Assembly: GCA_023259065.1 (NCBI GenBank)
Contig: JAHFQY010000013.1
Location: 1 to 55,656 of the forward strand
From: Nitrosomonadales bacterium
GTDB taxonomy: Bacteria; Pseudomonadota; Gammaproteobacteria; Burkholderiales; Gallionellaceae
Direction: 5' to 3'
DNA length: 55,656 bases
In this document: in pieces, positions 16,517 to 25,620 of the stretch
How positions within the stretch are numbered: position 1 is the stretch's first letter
Layout: the number at the start of each line of letters is the position of its first letter
Made by a program: the position numbers and the translations under genes
The notes under the pieces: model-generated
The model's input: the letters and a program-made list of their open reading frames with translations, nothing else
What the model was told of the DNA's origin: nothing
The model's database searches: none

Positions 16517-17805
16517 TGGATACCAGGGTCATTGAGGTTCGTATCTGGGGTGAGCGTGTAGGCGCTGTGGCGCCGGACGAGCGCCTGGGGTGTTATGTGT
16601 TTGCCTACACCCCGGCCTGGCGGCGTGGCGGAATAGAGTTGGCGCCGCTCACCATGCCGCTGGATGACCAGCAGGACGCTTTTACCTTTCCCAATCTGTC
16701 TGAGCCGAGCTACAAGCGCCTGCCTGGGCTGTTGGCCGATGCCTTGCCTGACGATTTCGGCAATGCGCTGATTGATGCATGGATGACTGGCAAGGGTGTG
16801 GAAAGACGCTCTGTTACCACGCTGGATCGCCTGGCTTACATGGGCAAGCGCGGCATGGGTGCGCTGGAATTCAAGCCTGCTCGCGGCGCGCACCGCGAGA
16901 GCTCCGAACCAATTGAAATGAAATCTCTGGTGGAAGCTGCTCGCCAAGTGATACATGGCGACCTGACCGGAGATGTGCAGGCGCAAGCTGCACTGGCCAA
17001 CATTATCCGGGTGGGAACTTCCGCTGGCGGGGCGCGTGCAAAAGCGGTGGTCAGCTGGAATCCTGAAACCAACCAGATTCGCAGCGGCCAGTTTGATGCC
17101 GCTCCCGGCTTCGAGCACTGGTTGCTCAAGTTCGATGGCATGGGCAAAGATTTGGAGTTGGGCGGCAGTGCTGATTACGGTCGCATCGAATACGCCTATT
17201 ACCTGATGGCCAAGGCTGCCGGCATCGAAATGTCCGCAAGCCGTCTGCTGCAAGAAGGCGGCCGCGCCCACTTCATGACCCGGCGCTTTGACCGTGAGGT
17301 GCATCAAGACAACACCCTCAAGCATCATGTGCAGACTCTCTGCGCGATGGATCACCTCGACTACAAGCAACGCGCCACCCATGCCTACGCCCAGCTGTTT
17401 ATGGTAATCAGTAAACTCAAGCTGGGCGATGCGGCTATCGGGCAAGCCTTCCGCCGCATGGCTTTCAATGTCATGTCCAGGAACTGTGACGACCACACCA
17501 AGAACTTTGCTTTTCGCCTGAAGCAAAACGGCGCATGGGAGCTGGCACCAGCGTATGACGTAACGCATGCCTACAACCCCAAAGGCGAGTGGACCTATCA
17601 GCACCTGATGAATGTGAATGGCAAGTTCAGCGGAATCACGCGCGCAGACTTGCTGCTTGAGGCCGACCGCTTCGGCGTGCGCCGCCCTGTGGATATGCTG
17701 GCAGATGTGCGCGCTGCGTTGGACAGCTGGCCGAAATTTGCCAACGAGGCTGGCTTGAGTGTCACGACTACTGACAACATTGCTGCAGATTTTGAGTTGT
17801 TGTGA
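16516..17805 (+). CDS. hipA: HipA-like serine/threonine kinase toxin
   Basis: A 429-residue protein of normal HipA length. Visible elements are the couple-HipA N-terminal domain and G-T-S-A-G-G-A-R-A-K-A (167-177), equivalent to the Ser-bearing P-loop autophosphorylated in E. coli HipA. The lysine strand L-L-K-F-D-G (203-208), the catalytic N-C-D-D-H-T-K-N-F (323-331) and the metal-binding P-A-Y-D-V-T (346-351) are also present. All key residues are present, so it should be active. HipA toxins phosphorylate tRNA synthetases and stop growth. It is translationally coupled to hipB. Confidence 0.9.
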   Translation: MDTRVIEVRIWGERVGAVAPDERLGCYVFAYTPAWRRGGIELAPLTMPLDDQQDAFTFPNLSEPSYKRLPGLLADALPDDFGNALIDAWMTGKGVERRSVTTLDRLAYMGKRGMGALEFKPARGAHRESSEPIEMKSLVEAARQVIHGDLTGDVQAQAALANIIRVGTSAGGARAKAVVSWNPETNQIRSGQFDAAPGFEHWLLKFDGMGKDLELGGSADYGRIEYAYYLMAKAAGIEMSASRLLQEGGRAHFMTRRFDREVHQDNTLKHHVQTLCAMDHLDYKQRATHAYAQLFMVISKLKLGDAAIGQAFRRMAFNVMSRNCDDHTKNFAFRLKQNGAWELAPAYDVTHAYNPKGEWTYQHLMNVNGKFSGITRADLLLEADRFGVRRPVDMLADVRAALDSWPKFANEAGLSVTTTDNIAADFELL

Positions 17806-18012
17806 GAGCGACAGCCCATATTGCAGCCAGCTCTCGCCGGGTTGGTGCTTGAGAGGGTGACGCTCAATTTTGCAGCTTTAATTTCTGACTCCTGCGCAAA
17901 GCCGGATGGGGCCGCAGAGCAAGCCGCTCTACACATTCACCACACACAACCCCATCCTCTCCACACATAGCCCCGGCATCCTGCAATCTCCTTCAACCCA
18001 CAGGAGATCATC
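17806..18012. other. Intergenic region after hipA
   Basis: 207 bases at the right edge of the defence block. An AGGAGA ribosome site precedes 18013. One TTCAC half-site (17935-17939) recalls the CreB tag (two TTCAC spaced by six), but the second half is absent. No gene or terminator was recognised. Confidence 0.35.
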
Positions 18013-18525
18013 ATGCCGTTCACTCCGTTTCACTTCGGCCCCGGGCTGCTGCTCAAGACGCTGATGCCGGGCCGCTTCAGCCTGTCCATGTTTGCGCTGG
18101 CCAATGTGGCGATGGATATCGAGCCGGGCTACCAGATGTTGCGCGGCGCTTATCCCCTGCATGGCTTCAGCCACACCGTGTTGGGTGCGGCGCTGATCGG
18201 CGTGGCCACGGTGCTGCTGGGGCGCATCGTCATCCGGCGGATATGGCGCTGGTATGAGCGCCTCAGTGCGCATGCCGGTTGCGCCGCACACATGACAGCA
18301 CAGCAGGCCTGGATGGGCGCATTGACGGGCGTCTTCAGCCATGTGCTGCTGGACGCCTTGATGCATGCGGATATGCATCCGTTGGCGCCGTTCAGCGAGG
18401 CCAATCCTTTGCTGGATGTTTCCTATACGCAGAACGTGTATCTCGGCTGTGTTGTCGCCGGCATGGCCGGCGTGCTGCTCATTCTCGTTCGCGCCGGGTT
18501 CAGGCCCGAGCGCACACACCAATAA
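18013..18525 (+). CDS. Membrane-bound metal-dependent hydrolase-like protein
   Basis: A 170-residue membrane protein starting M-P-F-T-P-F-H-F-G-P-G, typical of the YdjM/DUF4184-type membrane hydrolase family. His/Asp residues that could bind metal recur in H-G-F-S-H-T, F-S-H-V-L-L-D-A-L-M-H-A-D. About four hydrophobic helices are visible. It is 18 bases upstream of creD with the same orientation, so it is probably co-transcribed and may be the original neighbour of the cre genes rather than part of the inserted block. Confidence 0.7.
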   Translation: MPFTPFHFGPGLLLKTLMPGRFSLSMFALANVAMDIEPGYQMLRGAYPLHGFSHTVLGAALIGVATVLLGRIVIRRIWRWYERLSAHAGCAAHMTAQQAWMGALTGVFSHVLLDALMHADMHPLAPFSEANPLLDVSYTQNVYLGCVVAGMAGVLLILVRAGFRPERTHQ

Positions 18526-18543
18526 TCTTTCAGGGAGTTCACC

Positions 18544-19872
18544 ATGTTACGCAATCCACTATTTTCCAAGATTCTGATGATCAGCCTGCTGGCGCTGCTG
18601 TTGCTGATTCCGCTGGGGATGATCCAGTCCAAGATCAGCGAGCGCCAATATTTGCAAAGCCAGGTGCAGCAAGACATCGCGCGCAGCGCCTCCGGGCCGC
18701 AGACGCTTGCGGGGCCTTACCTGGTGCTTAAATACAAATTGCGTGAGCGTTACACCACCAAGGACAGCAGCGGCAATGAGCGCACCACGATTACTGAATC
18801 CAGGGTGCAGGAAAAGATCATTGCACCGCACAGTTTGAAGCTTGATGGCGATGCCGGCGTCGAAAGCAGAAGCCGTGGCATTTATCAGGCGCGCTTGTAT
18901 AACTTGCACGGAAAAGTGAGCGGGGATTTTGTGGTGCCGCAAGGATACGGGCTCAATAAAGCGCTGGGCGATATCATTCCGGTGTCGGCATATTTTGTGA
19001 TGAGCGTGAGCGATGCGCGCGGCATACGCAATGCGCCGGTGTTGACGCTCAACGGGAATGCGTTCGAGTTTGCGCCGGGCGCCATCAGCCCGATTGCCGG
19101 AAACGGCATGCATGTCTTGCTGAAGTCACCGGGTGTGGACGAGACGCGCACATACAATTTTGAATTTCCGCTCGAGCTGCAGGGCATGACGACGCTGTCC
19201 ATGACGCCTTCGGGCAGCAATACGGAAATGTCGCTCAAATCCAGCTGGCCGCATCCGTCATTTGGCGGAAGCTATTTGCCGCGTACCCGCAATGTGGATG
19301 CAAAGGGGTTTAGCGCGCAATGGCAGGTGAGCAATCTGGCGCGCAACGACAAGGTGCGCGCCGAGGACGGAGAAAAGAATGGCGCCGAGGTGTTTTCGGT
19401 GGACTTCATCGACCCGGTCAACGTCTATCTGTTGTCGGAGCGTGCGGTGAAATACGGCGTGCTGTTCGTGGTGCTGGTGTTTACCTCGTTCTTCATGTTC
19501 GAGGTCATGCGCAGCCTGCGTATCCATCCCATGCAGTATCTGCTGGTCGGGCTGGCGATGGCGATGTTCTTCCTGTTCATTATCAGCCTGTCCGAGCACA
19601 TGCCGTTCCTGGCCTCATATGTTGTGTCTGGCGCTGCTTGCGCCGCACTGATAGGCATCTATCTGGCTGGCGTAATGAAGAGCAGGAAAGCTGCGCTGGC
19701 ATTCTCCGGCGGCATCGCCTTGCTTTATGCCGTGCTGTATGGGGTGCTGCAATCGGAAGACAATGCACTGTTGATGGGGACGCTGGTCATGTTCTCCGCG
19801 CTTGCCGCAGTCATGATGCTGACCCGCCATATGAACTGGTATGAGTTGAACAAGGCAATCGGCACGGACTGA
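18544..19872 (+). CDS. creD: Inner-membrane protein CreD
   Basis: A 442-residue membrane protein. It has an N-terminal transmembrane helix (about 7-26), a large periplasmic domain with the family signature S-G-P-Q-T-L-A-G-P-Y-L, and five or so C-terminal helices including V-K-Y-G-V-L-F-V-V-L-V-F-T-S-F-F-M-F-E. CreD is the main CreBC-activated gene in many bacteria, linked to envelope integrity and beta-lactam and colicin responses. Here it is separated from creBC by the 12206-17805 block. An AGGGAG ribosome site lies upstream. Confidence 0.92.
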   Translation: MLRNPLFSKILMISLLALLLLIPLGMIQSKISERQYLQSQVQQDIARSASGPQTLAGPYLVLKYKLRERYTTKDSSGNERTTITESRVQEKIIAPHSLKLDGDAGVESRSRGIYQARLYNLHGKVSGDFVVPQGYGLNKALGDIIPVSAYFVMSVSDARGIRNAPVLTLNGNAFEFAPGAISPIAGNGMHVLLKSPGVDETRTYNFEFPLELQGMTTLSMTPSGSNTEMSLKSSWPHPSFGGSYLPRTRNVDAKGFSAQWQVSNLARNDKVRAEDGEKNGAEVFSVDFIDPVNVYLLSERAVKYGVLFVVLVFTSFFMFEVMRSLRIHPMQYLLVGLAMAMFFLFIISLSEHMPFLASYVVSGAACAALIGIYLAGVMKSRKAALAFSGGIALLYAVLYGVLQSEDNALLMGTLVMFSALAAVMMLTRHMNWYELNKAIGTD

Positions 19873-19987
19873 GCTGGAAGCTGTGAACGTTGCTTGCATA
19901 ATTTATGGCAACGTTCATGATGTGAAAGGTCACGCATTGATATTGGAACCAGGTGTTTGAAGCAATTTCATTTTGCGAGGTGATGAG

Positions 19988-20524
19988 ATGCCCAAAAAAT
20001 CCTTTCCGTTGTCCAAGGTTTACACCCTGCTGGAGCCCGGCCCGGTTACGCTGATTAGCACTGCGCACAAGGGTAAGGCCAATGTCATGGCGCAGTCCTG
20101 GCACACCATGATGGAATTCGAGCCGCCACTGGTGGGGTGTGTGATCAGCGGGCGCAATTACTCCTTTGATGCCCTCACGGCAACGCGCGAGTGCGTGATC
20201 AACATCCCCACTGTTGAACTGGCAAAACAGGTGGTGGGGGTGGGAAACTGCTCGGGAAAGAAGGTCGACAAGTTTGCCAAGTTTGGCCTCACCGCAATGC
20301 CGGCAAGCCATGTCGAAGCGCCGTTGATAGACGAGTGTTATGCCAACCTGGAGTGCAGGGTGGCGGACAGCCGGCTGGTGAACAAATACAACTTCTTCAT
20401 ACTTGAGGTGCTGCAGGCGTGGATCGATCCTTCCGTAAAAAATCCGCGCACGCTGCACCATCGCGGCAAGGGCGTGTTCATGGTGGCTGGTGAAATTATC
20501 AAGCTGCCCTCAAAAATGAAATGA
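19988..20524 (+). CDS. Flavin-reductase-like FMN-binding split-barrel protein
   Basis: A 178-residue cytoplasmic protein of the flavin reductase / FMN-binding split-barrel family. Typical segments are P-G-P-V-T-L-I-S-T near 20, N-V-M-A-Q-S-W-H-T-M-M-E, the P-P-L-V-G-C-V-I-S loop and C-V-I-N-I-P. These support FMN binding and NAD(P)H-linked reduction, substrate unknown. The start at 19988 follows a GAGG ribosome site; the in-frame TTG at 19973 is less likely. Confidence 0.8.
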   Translation: MPKKSFPLSKVYTLLEPGPVTLISTAHKGKANVMAQSWHTMMEFEPPLVGCVISGRNYSFDALTATRECVINIPTVELAKQVVGVGNCSGKKVDKFAKFGLTAMPASHVEAPLIDECYANLECRVADSRLVNKYNFFILEVLQAWIDPSVKNPRTLHHRGKGVFMVAGEIIKLPSKMK

Positions 20525-20610
20525 CCCGGGCTATCGTTCCCATGAGAAAGGGGTAAGATGGTTTTTACTTCTGGTTTTTTCCAAACTTCGACACTGGCAA
20601 TTTCCTCAAT

Positions 20611-21447
20611 ATGAATCCTTCCGCAACATGCCCTCTGGCAGACAAGATTTTTCAGGCGTTTGAGCGCAATGAAATGAAGTTGCCGACGATGCCGGATTGG
20701 GCCACCAGGGTGTTGCGGATGCTGGATGACATGAATGTTTCTACCGGCCAGATAGTGTCAGCAGTGGGCGGTGATCCGGCATTTGCCGCCCAGATCATCA
20801 GGGTGGCCAACAGTGCTGCCTATAGTGGCAAGCCCAGGGCCGAAAATGTGAACAAGGCGATATCCAGGATCGGCTTCAAGATGCTGCGGAATCTGGTTGT
20901 TGCAGCCTCGATGAACAAGCTCGCGACTATAGAAATCCCGGCCATCAAAAAACACCTGGCGGCATTCTGGGGGCATAGCCATGAAGTTGCGGCCATCAGT
21001 TACGTGTTGTCGAAAAGCCAGGATCACCTGATTCCGGAACAGGCCTTGCTGGCCGGATTGACGCACAATATTGGCGTGCTTCCGCTGCTGCTTTATATAG
21101 ACCAGCACGCCCGTTTCGCCAATGATGCGGACGTGGAGGTTGTGATGCGCAGATGTGCCGCCATTGTGGGCGAAAGGCTGTTGCAACTGTGGGAGTTCCC
21201 TGCCGAGTTGGCCGTGGTTCCCCTTGCCCATGAGGATTTGCATCGTGACACGGGCGGTGATGCCGCGGATTATGCGGATGTTGTTACCGTGGCAAACCTG
21301 TTGAATCAGGGGGCGGCAAAAATAGTCAATTGGGACGATATTGCTTCCGTCAAACGGATGGGCATTCACGCAAATCTGTATCGCGAATTTTTTGAGCGCT
21401 TTGAAAAAGATTTGAGTGCCGCACGCGAAATATTGCGCCCGGCCTGA
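20611..21447 (+). CDS. HDOD-domain protein
   Basis: A 278-residue single-domain HDOD protein. The domain spans about 20-220, beginning K-L-P-T-M-P-D-W-A-T-R-V-L and including I-I-R-V-A-N-S-A-A-Y-S-G and I-S-R-I-G-F-K-M-L-R-N-L-V-V-A. HDOD proteins are catalytically inactive relatives of HD phosphohydrolases used as scaffolds in c-di-GMP, chemotaxis and stress signalling. No second signalling domain is attached. Confidence 0.85.
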   Translation: MNPSATCPLADKIFQAFERNEMKLPTMPDWATRVLRMLDDMNVSTGQIVSAVGGDPAFAAQIIRVANSAAYSGKPRAENVNKAISRIGFKMLRNLVVAASMNKLATIEIPAIKKHLAAFWGHSHEVAAISYVLSKSQDHLIPEQALLAGLTHNIGVLPLLLYIDQHARFANDADVEVVMRRCAAIVGERLLQLWEFPAELAVVPLAHEDLHRDTGGDAADYADVVTVANLLNQGAAKIVNWDDIASVKRMGIHANLYREFFERFEKDLSAAREILRPA

Positions 21448-21516
21448 CCGCTTCAGCAGGCGCCCGATTCCTGCGGGAGACAGACAGGCTGGCAGTGATA
21501 AGCTACACTTCCTGCC

Positions 21517-22599
21517 ATGTCAGATCGCATTTTTAACCGCCACCGCACCCATCTGCGCAGCTACCTCGCTGCCGGTTATGCCCTGTTCATCGCGTATGCG
21601 AGCCTGTCGCCTTTCTCGGGCTGGCAGGAGCAGGGGCTGGATTTTCTTGAGATATTGTTCTCGCCGCTGGGGCAGACATTTACCTGGTTTGACTTCGGCA
21701 TCAATCTGCTGGCTTATCTGCCGTTCGGCTTTCTACTGGCCATGATGCTGCGCAGCCGCTTTCCGGCGAGCGGTGTATTGCTGGCCGTCGTGCCGGGTTT
21801 GGCGATGTCGTTGCTGATGGAGTATGCGCAAATGTATTTGCCCGCGCGCGTCAGCTCCAACAGCGACCTTATCAGCAATGGTGCGGGCGTGGTGTGCGGC
21901 GCCTTGCTGGCGGTTAACATCGAAACACAGGAGTGGTTTGCGCGCATGCAGCAATGGTACGGGCGCTGGTTCCAGCGCGGCAGCGTGAGCGATTTTGGCC
22001 TGGCGCTGCTGGCCTTGTGGATGTTTGCGCAGATCAATCCCTCCCTGCCCATGCTGGGCAGCGTGTTCATCAGCGAGGTGGCGCGCTCGCCCTTCGAGGT
22101 GGTGCCGGTGCTGCCGTTCAACTGGCTGGAGTGCGCTGCCGTGGCGCTCAATTTGCTGATGCCAGGCGTGCTGCTGCTGACCCTGCTGCGCGAGCGGCGC
22201 CATACGCTTAATTTGTTGCTGCTGGCACTGGGTGTGGTGACGCTGGCAAAGTTCGTGATCGCGGCCGTGCTGCTCAAATCATGGGCCTTGCTGGTGTGGC
22301 TGAACAGCGAGGCCATGTTCGGCATTGTTGCCGGGGTGCTGCTGGTAATGCTTGCCAGTCGCCTGGCGCAGCGGAAATTGATTTTCTATGCCGTGCTGGC
22401 CGTGCTGGGCTACATGGTGCTGGTGCACTGGGTGATGGGAGGCGGCGGCACGCCAGCCGGCGCAATGCGCTTGTACCACTGGCATTACGGCCACATGCTC
22501 AATTACAACGCCCTGTCACAAATCGTGGCGCTGCTATTCCCCTTGCTGTTGTTGGGGTATCTGGGCTGGCTAAGGAGCAGGCTGTCCAAGGCTGTATAA
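21517..22599 (+). CDS. VanZ-family membrane protein
   Basis: A 360-residue polytopic membrane protein. The N-terminal 120 residues match the VanZ-like domain (Y-A-S-L-S-P-F, F-D-F-G-I-N-L-L-A-Y-L-P-F-G-F-L-L, M-E-Y-A-Q-M-Y-L-P-A-R). About six further helices follow, longer than VanZ of the teicoplanin-resistance cluster. The function of chromosomal VanZ-like proteins is unknown. It is 28 bases upstream of the ferredoxin gene. Confidence 0.82.
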   Translation: MSDRIFNRHRTHLRSYLAAGYALFIAYASLSPFSGWQEQGLDFLEILFSPLGQTFTWFDFGINLLAYLPFGFLLAMMLRSRFPASGVLLAVVPGLAMSLLMEYAQMYLPARVSSNSDLISNGAGVVCGALLAVNIETQEWFARMQQWYGRWFQRGSVSDFGLALLALWMFAQINPSLPMLGSVFISEVARSPFEVVPVLPFNWLECAAVALNLLMPGVLLLTLLRERRHTLNLLLLALGVVTLAKFVIAAVLLKSWALLVWLNSEAMFGIVAGVLLVMLASRLAQRKLIFYAVLAVLGYMVLVHWVMGGGGTPAGAMRLYHWHYGHMLNYNALSQIVALLFPLLLLGYLGWLRSRLSKAV

Positions 22600-22627
22600 T
22601 CACGCCTCTTATTCAACGAGGCCGGCC

Positions 22628-22939
22628 ATGAGTCATTTCGACAAACACGTATTTTTCTGCACCAACCAGCGCGGTGAGGGCGAGACCTGCTGCAACAACC
22701 TGGGCGCACAGCGCCTGCGCGATTACGCCAAGGACAAGGTCAAGGCGCTGGGCATTTCCACCGAAAAAAATCGCATCCGCATCAACTCGGCCGGTTGCCT
22801 GGACCATTGCGATTACGGCCCGGTCATCGTGGTGTATCCGGAAGCGGTTTGGTACACCTATGTGGATGAAAGCGACATCGACGAGATTATCGAGTCGCAC
22901 CTCAAGAACGGCAAGGTGGTCGAGCGCCTCAAGATCTAA
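22628..22939 (+). CDS. Thioredoxin-like [2Fe-2S] ferredoxin
   Basis: A 103-residue protein with the Shethna/thioredoxin-like [2Fe-2S] cysteine pattern: C11, C21-C22, and C57-L-D-H-C61. The start K-H-V-F-F-C-T-N-Q-R is characteristic. It is a cytoplasmic electron carrier, redox partner unknown. It is followed three bases later by the alpha/beta hydrolase gene and is probably cotranscribed with it. Confidence 0.9.
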   Translation: MSHFDKHVFFCTNQRGEGETCCNNLGAQRLRDYAKDKVKALGISTEKNRIRINSAGCLDHCDYGPVIVVYPEAVWYTYVDESDIDEIIESHLKNGKVVERLKI

Positions 22940-22942
22940 GCC

Positions 22943-23569
22943 ATGGGTCTGCACAAATTTTCCATTCCCGCGCCGTCCGGCGTGCTGTACGGCATGGTGC
23001 ACATGCCCGAAGTGGAGCCGCGCGCCATCGCGGTGGTGGCGCATCCCCTGCCCATCATGGGCGGCACCATGGACAACAAGATAGTCACCACGCTGGCCAA
23101 GACTTTTGCCGAGCTGGGTTTTATCGCGCTGCGCTTCAATTTTCGCGGTGTGGGCGAGAGCAGCGGCGCTTATGATGAAGGCAACGGTGAGGTGGAAGAC
23201 GCGCTGGCCGTGGTGCATTACGCGCAGCAGGAATTTGGCGAATTGCCGCTGATACTTTCTGGGTTTTCCTTCGGGAGTTATGTGCAGGCGCGCGTTGCCG
23301 AGCGCCTGCATGGCCATGCCACAGCACGGCACAAGCTGGTGTTGATCGCCCCTGCAGTAGGGCGCTTTGCCATGCCGGCAGTGCCCGCCGACACGCTGGT
23401 GGTGCACGGCGAGAAGGATGAAGTTGTGCCCTTGAGCGACATGCTGGAGTGGGCGCGGCCGCAGCAACTGCCGGTGACGGTGTTGCCCGAGGCCGAGCAT
23501 TATTTTCACGGACGCCTGCACCAGATCAGGGAAATAGTCAGCAGGCACTTCAACGGTCAGACAATATGA
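22943..23569 (+). CDS. Alpha/beta hydrolase (COG2945 type)
   Basis: A 208-residue small alpha/beta hydrolase. The oxyanion region [13 protein letters not shown], the nucleophile elbow G-F-S-F-G-S, a late Asp ([10 protein letters not shown]) and a catalytic His near the end (E-A-E-H-Y-F-H-G) form a full triad. It lacks a lid domain. The substrate is unknown. Its stop overlaps the NodI-type ATPase start (ATGA at 23566). Confidence 0.86.
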   Translation: MGLHKFSIPAPSGVLYGMVHMPEVEPRAIAVVAHPLPIMGGTMDNKIVTTLAKTFAELGFIALRFNFRGVGESSGAYDEGNGEVEDALAVVHYAQQEFGELPLILSGFSFGSYVQARVAERLHGHATARHKLVLIAPAVGRFAMPAVPADTLVVHGEKDEVVPLSDMLEWARPQQLPVTVLPEAEHYFHGRLHQIREIVSRHFNGQTI

Positions 23570-24480
23570 ATGCGGTGATCTCGGTTGAAAATCTGCAGAA
23601 GTCCTACGCTGGTCACCGCGTGGTGGATGGCATCAGCCTGACTATCCGGCGCGGTGAATGTTATGGCCTGCTGGGACCTAATGGCGCGGGCAAGACGACC
23701 ACCCTGCGCCTGATGCTGGGGCTGATTGATCCCGATGCGGGGCAGCTCAGCCTGCTGGGTCACGCCGTGCCGCGCCATGCGCGCGCAGCCAGGCTGCGCA
23801 TCGGCGTGGTGCCGCAGATGGACAACCTCGATCCGGACTTTACCGTGGCGGAAAACCTGCTGGTATACGGCCGCTACTTCGGCATGCAGGACGCCGAGAT
23901 AGAAGCACGCATTCCGCAGTTGCTGGAATTTGCCAACCTCACCAGCAAGCGCGATGCCAAGGTGCCCACCCTGTCCGGCGGCATGAAGCGCCGGCTGACT
24001 TTAGCGCGCGCACTGGTGAACGATCCCGACATCATTTTTCTGGATGAGCCGACCACCGGTCTCGATCCGCAGGCGCGCCACCTGATCTGGCAGCGCCTGC
24101 GCGAACTGACTGCGCAGGGCAAGACGCTGCTGCTCACCACCCATTTCATGGACGAGGCCGAGCGCCTGTGTCACCGCCTGGCCATCCTCGACCAGGGACG
24201 CATGATCGCACAGGACACGCCGCGCGGCTTGATCGCGCAGCACATCGAGCCGCAAGTGGTGGAGGTGTTTGGTGAAGGTGTGCCAGCGTGGGCGCAGGCT
24301 AACGCTGCCAAATATTCGCAGCGCTTTGAGGTGAGCGGTGAAACGGCATTTTGTTATGTCAGCGATGCGCAGCCGCTGGTGGAGCATCTGGGCAGCCATG
24401 CTGAGTTGCGCTTCCTGCATCGCCCGGCCAATCTTGAGGATGTGTTCATCAAGCTGACCGGGCGCGAGATGCGCGAATGA
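23566..24480 (+). CDS. ABC transporter ATP-binding protein, NodI/DrrA type
   Basis: A 304-residue ATPase of the ABC-2 exporter class. Walker A is G-P-N-G-A-G-K-T-T, the signature L-S-G-G-M-K-R-R-L and Walker [13 protein letters not shown], with an H-loop in L-T-T-H-F. The C-terminal 80 residues are the NodI-like regulatory part. Its permease partner lies at 26566. Its last 150 bases recur at 25621-25770, beyond an inserted gene. The recurrent copy overlaps the thioesterase start exactly as an undisturbed nodI end would, so the present 3' end of this gene may have been brought in with the insertion. Confidence 0.88.
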   Translation: MNAVISVENLQKSYAGHRVVDGISLTIRRGECYGLLGPNGAGKTTTLRLMLGLIDPDAGQLSLLGHAVPRHARAARLRIGVVPQMDNLDPDFTVAENLLVYGRYFGMQDAEIEARIPQLLEFANLTSKRDAKVPTLSGGMKRRLTLARALVNDPDIIFLDEPTTGLDPQARHLIWQRLRELTAQGKTLLLTTHFMDEAERLCHRLAILDQGRMIAQDTPRGLIAQHIEPQVVEVFGEGVPAWAQANAAKYSQRFEVSGETAFCYVSDAQPLVEHLGSHAELRFLHRPANLEDVFIKLTGREMRE

Positions 24481-24490
24481 AAACTTCTAT

Positions 24491-24542
24491 AAGTTGACAA
24501 TAGATTCTATTAAGTTGACAATAAACCTCGTTTGGGTTGACA
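24491..24542 (+). promoter_or_regulatory. Three phased TTGACA direct repeats
   Basis: AAGTTGACA at 24491 and 24512 and GGGTTGACA at 24534 place TTGACA at 24494, 24515 and 24537, spaced 21 and 22 bases, two helical turns apart. They fill the gap before the 24559 start. They look like an operator array for the helix-turn-helix protein encoded next to them. One may also serve as a -35 element. Confidence 0.55.
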
Positions 24543-24558
24543 AAACAAGGTGGGGGCA

Positions 24559-25614
24559 ATGAATACTGTTCGGGTGCGTGGGGAAGTTGTTCGCCGATTT
24601 ATTATTGAGCATGTTGAGAAGCATCCCGCTGATATCGCAAAGGTTGTATCCGAAAAATTTGGTATTACTCGGCAGGCAGCCAACAAGCATATCCAGAATC
24701 TTGTTCTAGAGAAGGCGCTTATACCGGATGGCAAGACAAGGGGGCGTAGTTACGGACTGGCTCCCTTGTTAAGCTGGAAAAAAACATACCTCATTAACGC
24801 GGGCGTTACAGAAGACCAGATTTGGATGGGTGATATAGCGCCATCTCTGGGACAAATGCCCAAGAATGTGACAGACATTTGGCACTATGGTTTTACCGAG
24901 ATGTTTAATAATGCAATTGATCACTCTGGCGGGCAAATTCTTGAGGTTCAATTTGAGAAGACCGCAGTAAAGACAGAAATTGTCATTATTGATGATGGTG
25001 TTGGCATTTTTAAGAAGATTCAAGCAGCTTTAGGGCTTCTTGATGAACGCCATTCAGTTCTTGAACTCGCTAAAGGCAAGCTCACTACTGACCCGGCACG
25101 ACATTCTGGAGAAGGTATTTTTTTTACATCCAGAATGTTTGACGATTATTGGATATTGTCTGGCGGCGTTTATTTCTCACATGAATTTGGAAAAAAAGAA
25201 GATTGGATATTGGAGCCGCATAAGCCAACACAGGGGACTGTGGTCTGTATGAAACTGAACAATCATACGGCACGTTCTACCAAAAAAATATTTGATCAAT
25301 TTACCTCAGATGAGGATTACGGATTCAACAAGACAATTGTGCCAGTAAAGCTGACTAAATATGGAGATGACAATCTTGTGTCACGCTCTCAGGCGAAGCG
25401 GCTAATTTCGCGGGTGGAAAAATTCAAGACAGTCATTTTCGATTTTCGGGATGTTGATGCCATAGGGCAGGCGTTTGCGGATGAGGTGTTTAGAGTTTTT
25501 GCAATTCAGCACCCGACCATAGAGCTAATTGATATTCATGCCAACCCGACAGTGAGTGAAATGATTTCCAGGGCGCGTTCAAATTTGAAGTCCTACAAAG
25601 CATCTCTTGGATAA
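24559..25614 (+). CDS. HTH - GHKL ATPase - STAS-like (DUF4325) protein
   Basis: A 351-residue protein of three parts. Residues about 5-65 form a winged helix (KFGITRQAANKHIQNL). Residues about 100-250 form a GHKL-type ATP-binding domain with N-box E-M-F-N-N-A-I-D-H-S, G1 D-D-G-V-G-I-F and G2-like S-G-E-G-I-F-F-T-S. The last 75 residues resemble the STAS-like DUF4325 (V-I-F-D-F-R-D-V-D-A-I-G-Q-A-F-A-D-E-V-F). It has no His phospho-acceptor domain. The make-up suggests a one-protein analogue of anti-sigma kinase plus antagonist, bound to DNA. It is AT-richer than its neighbours and sits inside an ABC transporter operon between duplicated nodI ends, so it was acquired. The ATG at 24559 follows an AAGG site. 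Confidence 0.75.
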   Translation: MNTVRVRGEVVRRFIIEHVEKHPADIAKVVSEKFGITRQAANKHIQNLVLEKALIPDGKTRGRSYGLAPLLSWKKTYLINAGVTEDQIWMGDIAPSLGQMPKNVTDIWHYGFTEMFNNAIDHSGGQILEVQFEKTAVKTEIVIIDDGVGIFKKIQAALGLLDERHSVLELAKGKLTTDPARHSGEGIFFTSRMFDDYWILSGGVYFSHEFGKKEDWILEPHKPTQGTVVCMKLNNHTARSTKKIFDQFTSDEDYGFNKTIVPVKLTKYGDDNLVSRSQAKRLISRVEKFKTVIFDFRDVDAIGQAFADEVFRVFAIQHPTIELIDIHANPTVSEMISRARSNLKSYKASLG

Positions 25615-25620
25615 TGCGAT

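Noticed and set aside
17930-18545. CreB tag (TTCAC-N6-TTCAC) upstream of the hydrolase or creD
   Set aside because: Only single TTCAC half-sites were found (17935-17939 and 18537-18541); the second half is missing in each case.
24481-24558. The three TTGACA repeats as three separate promoters
   Set aside because: No matching -10 boxes at 17-base spacing were evident for each; regular phasing fits a protein-binding array better.
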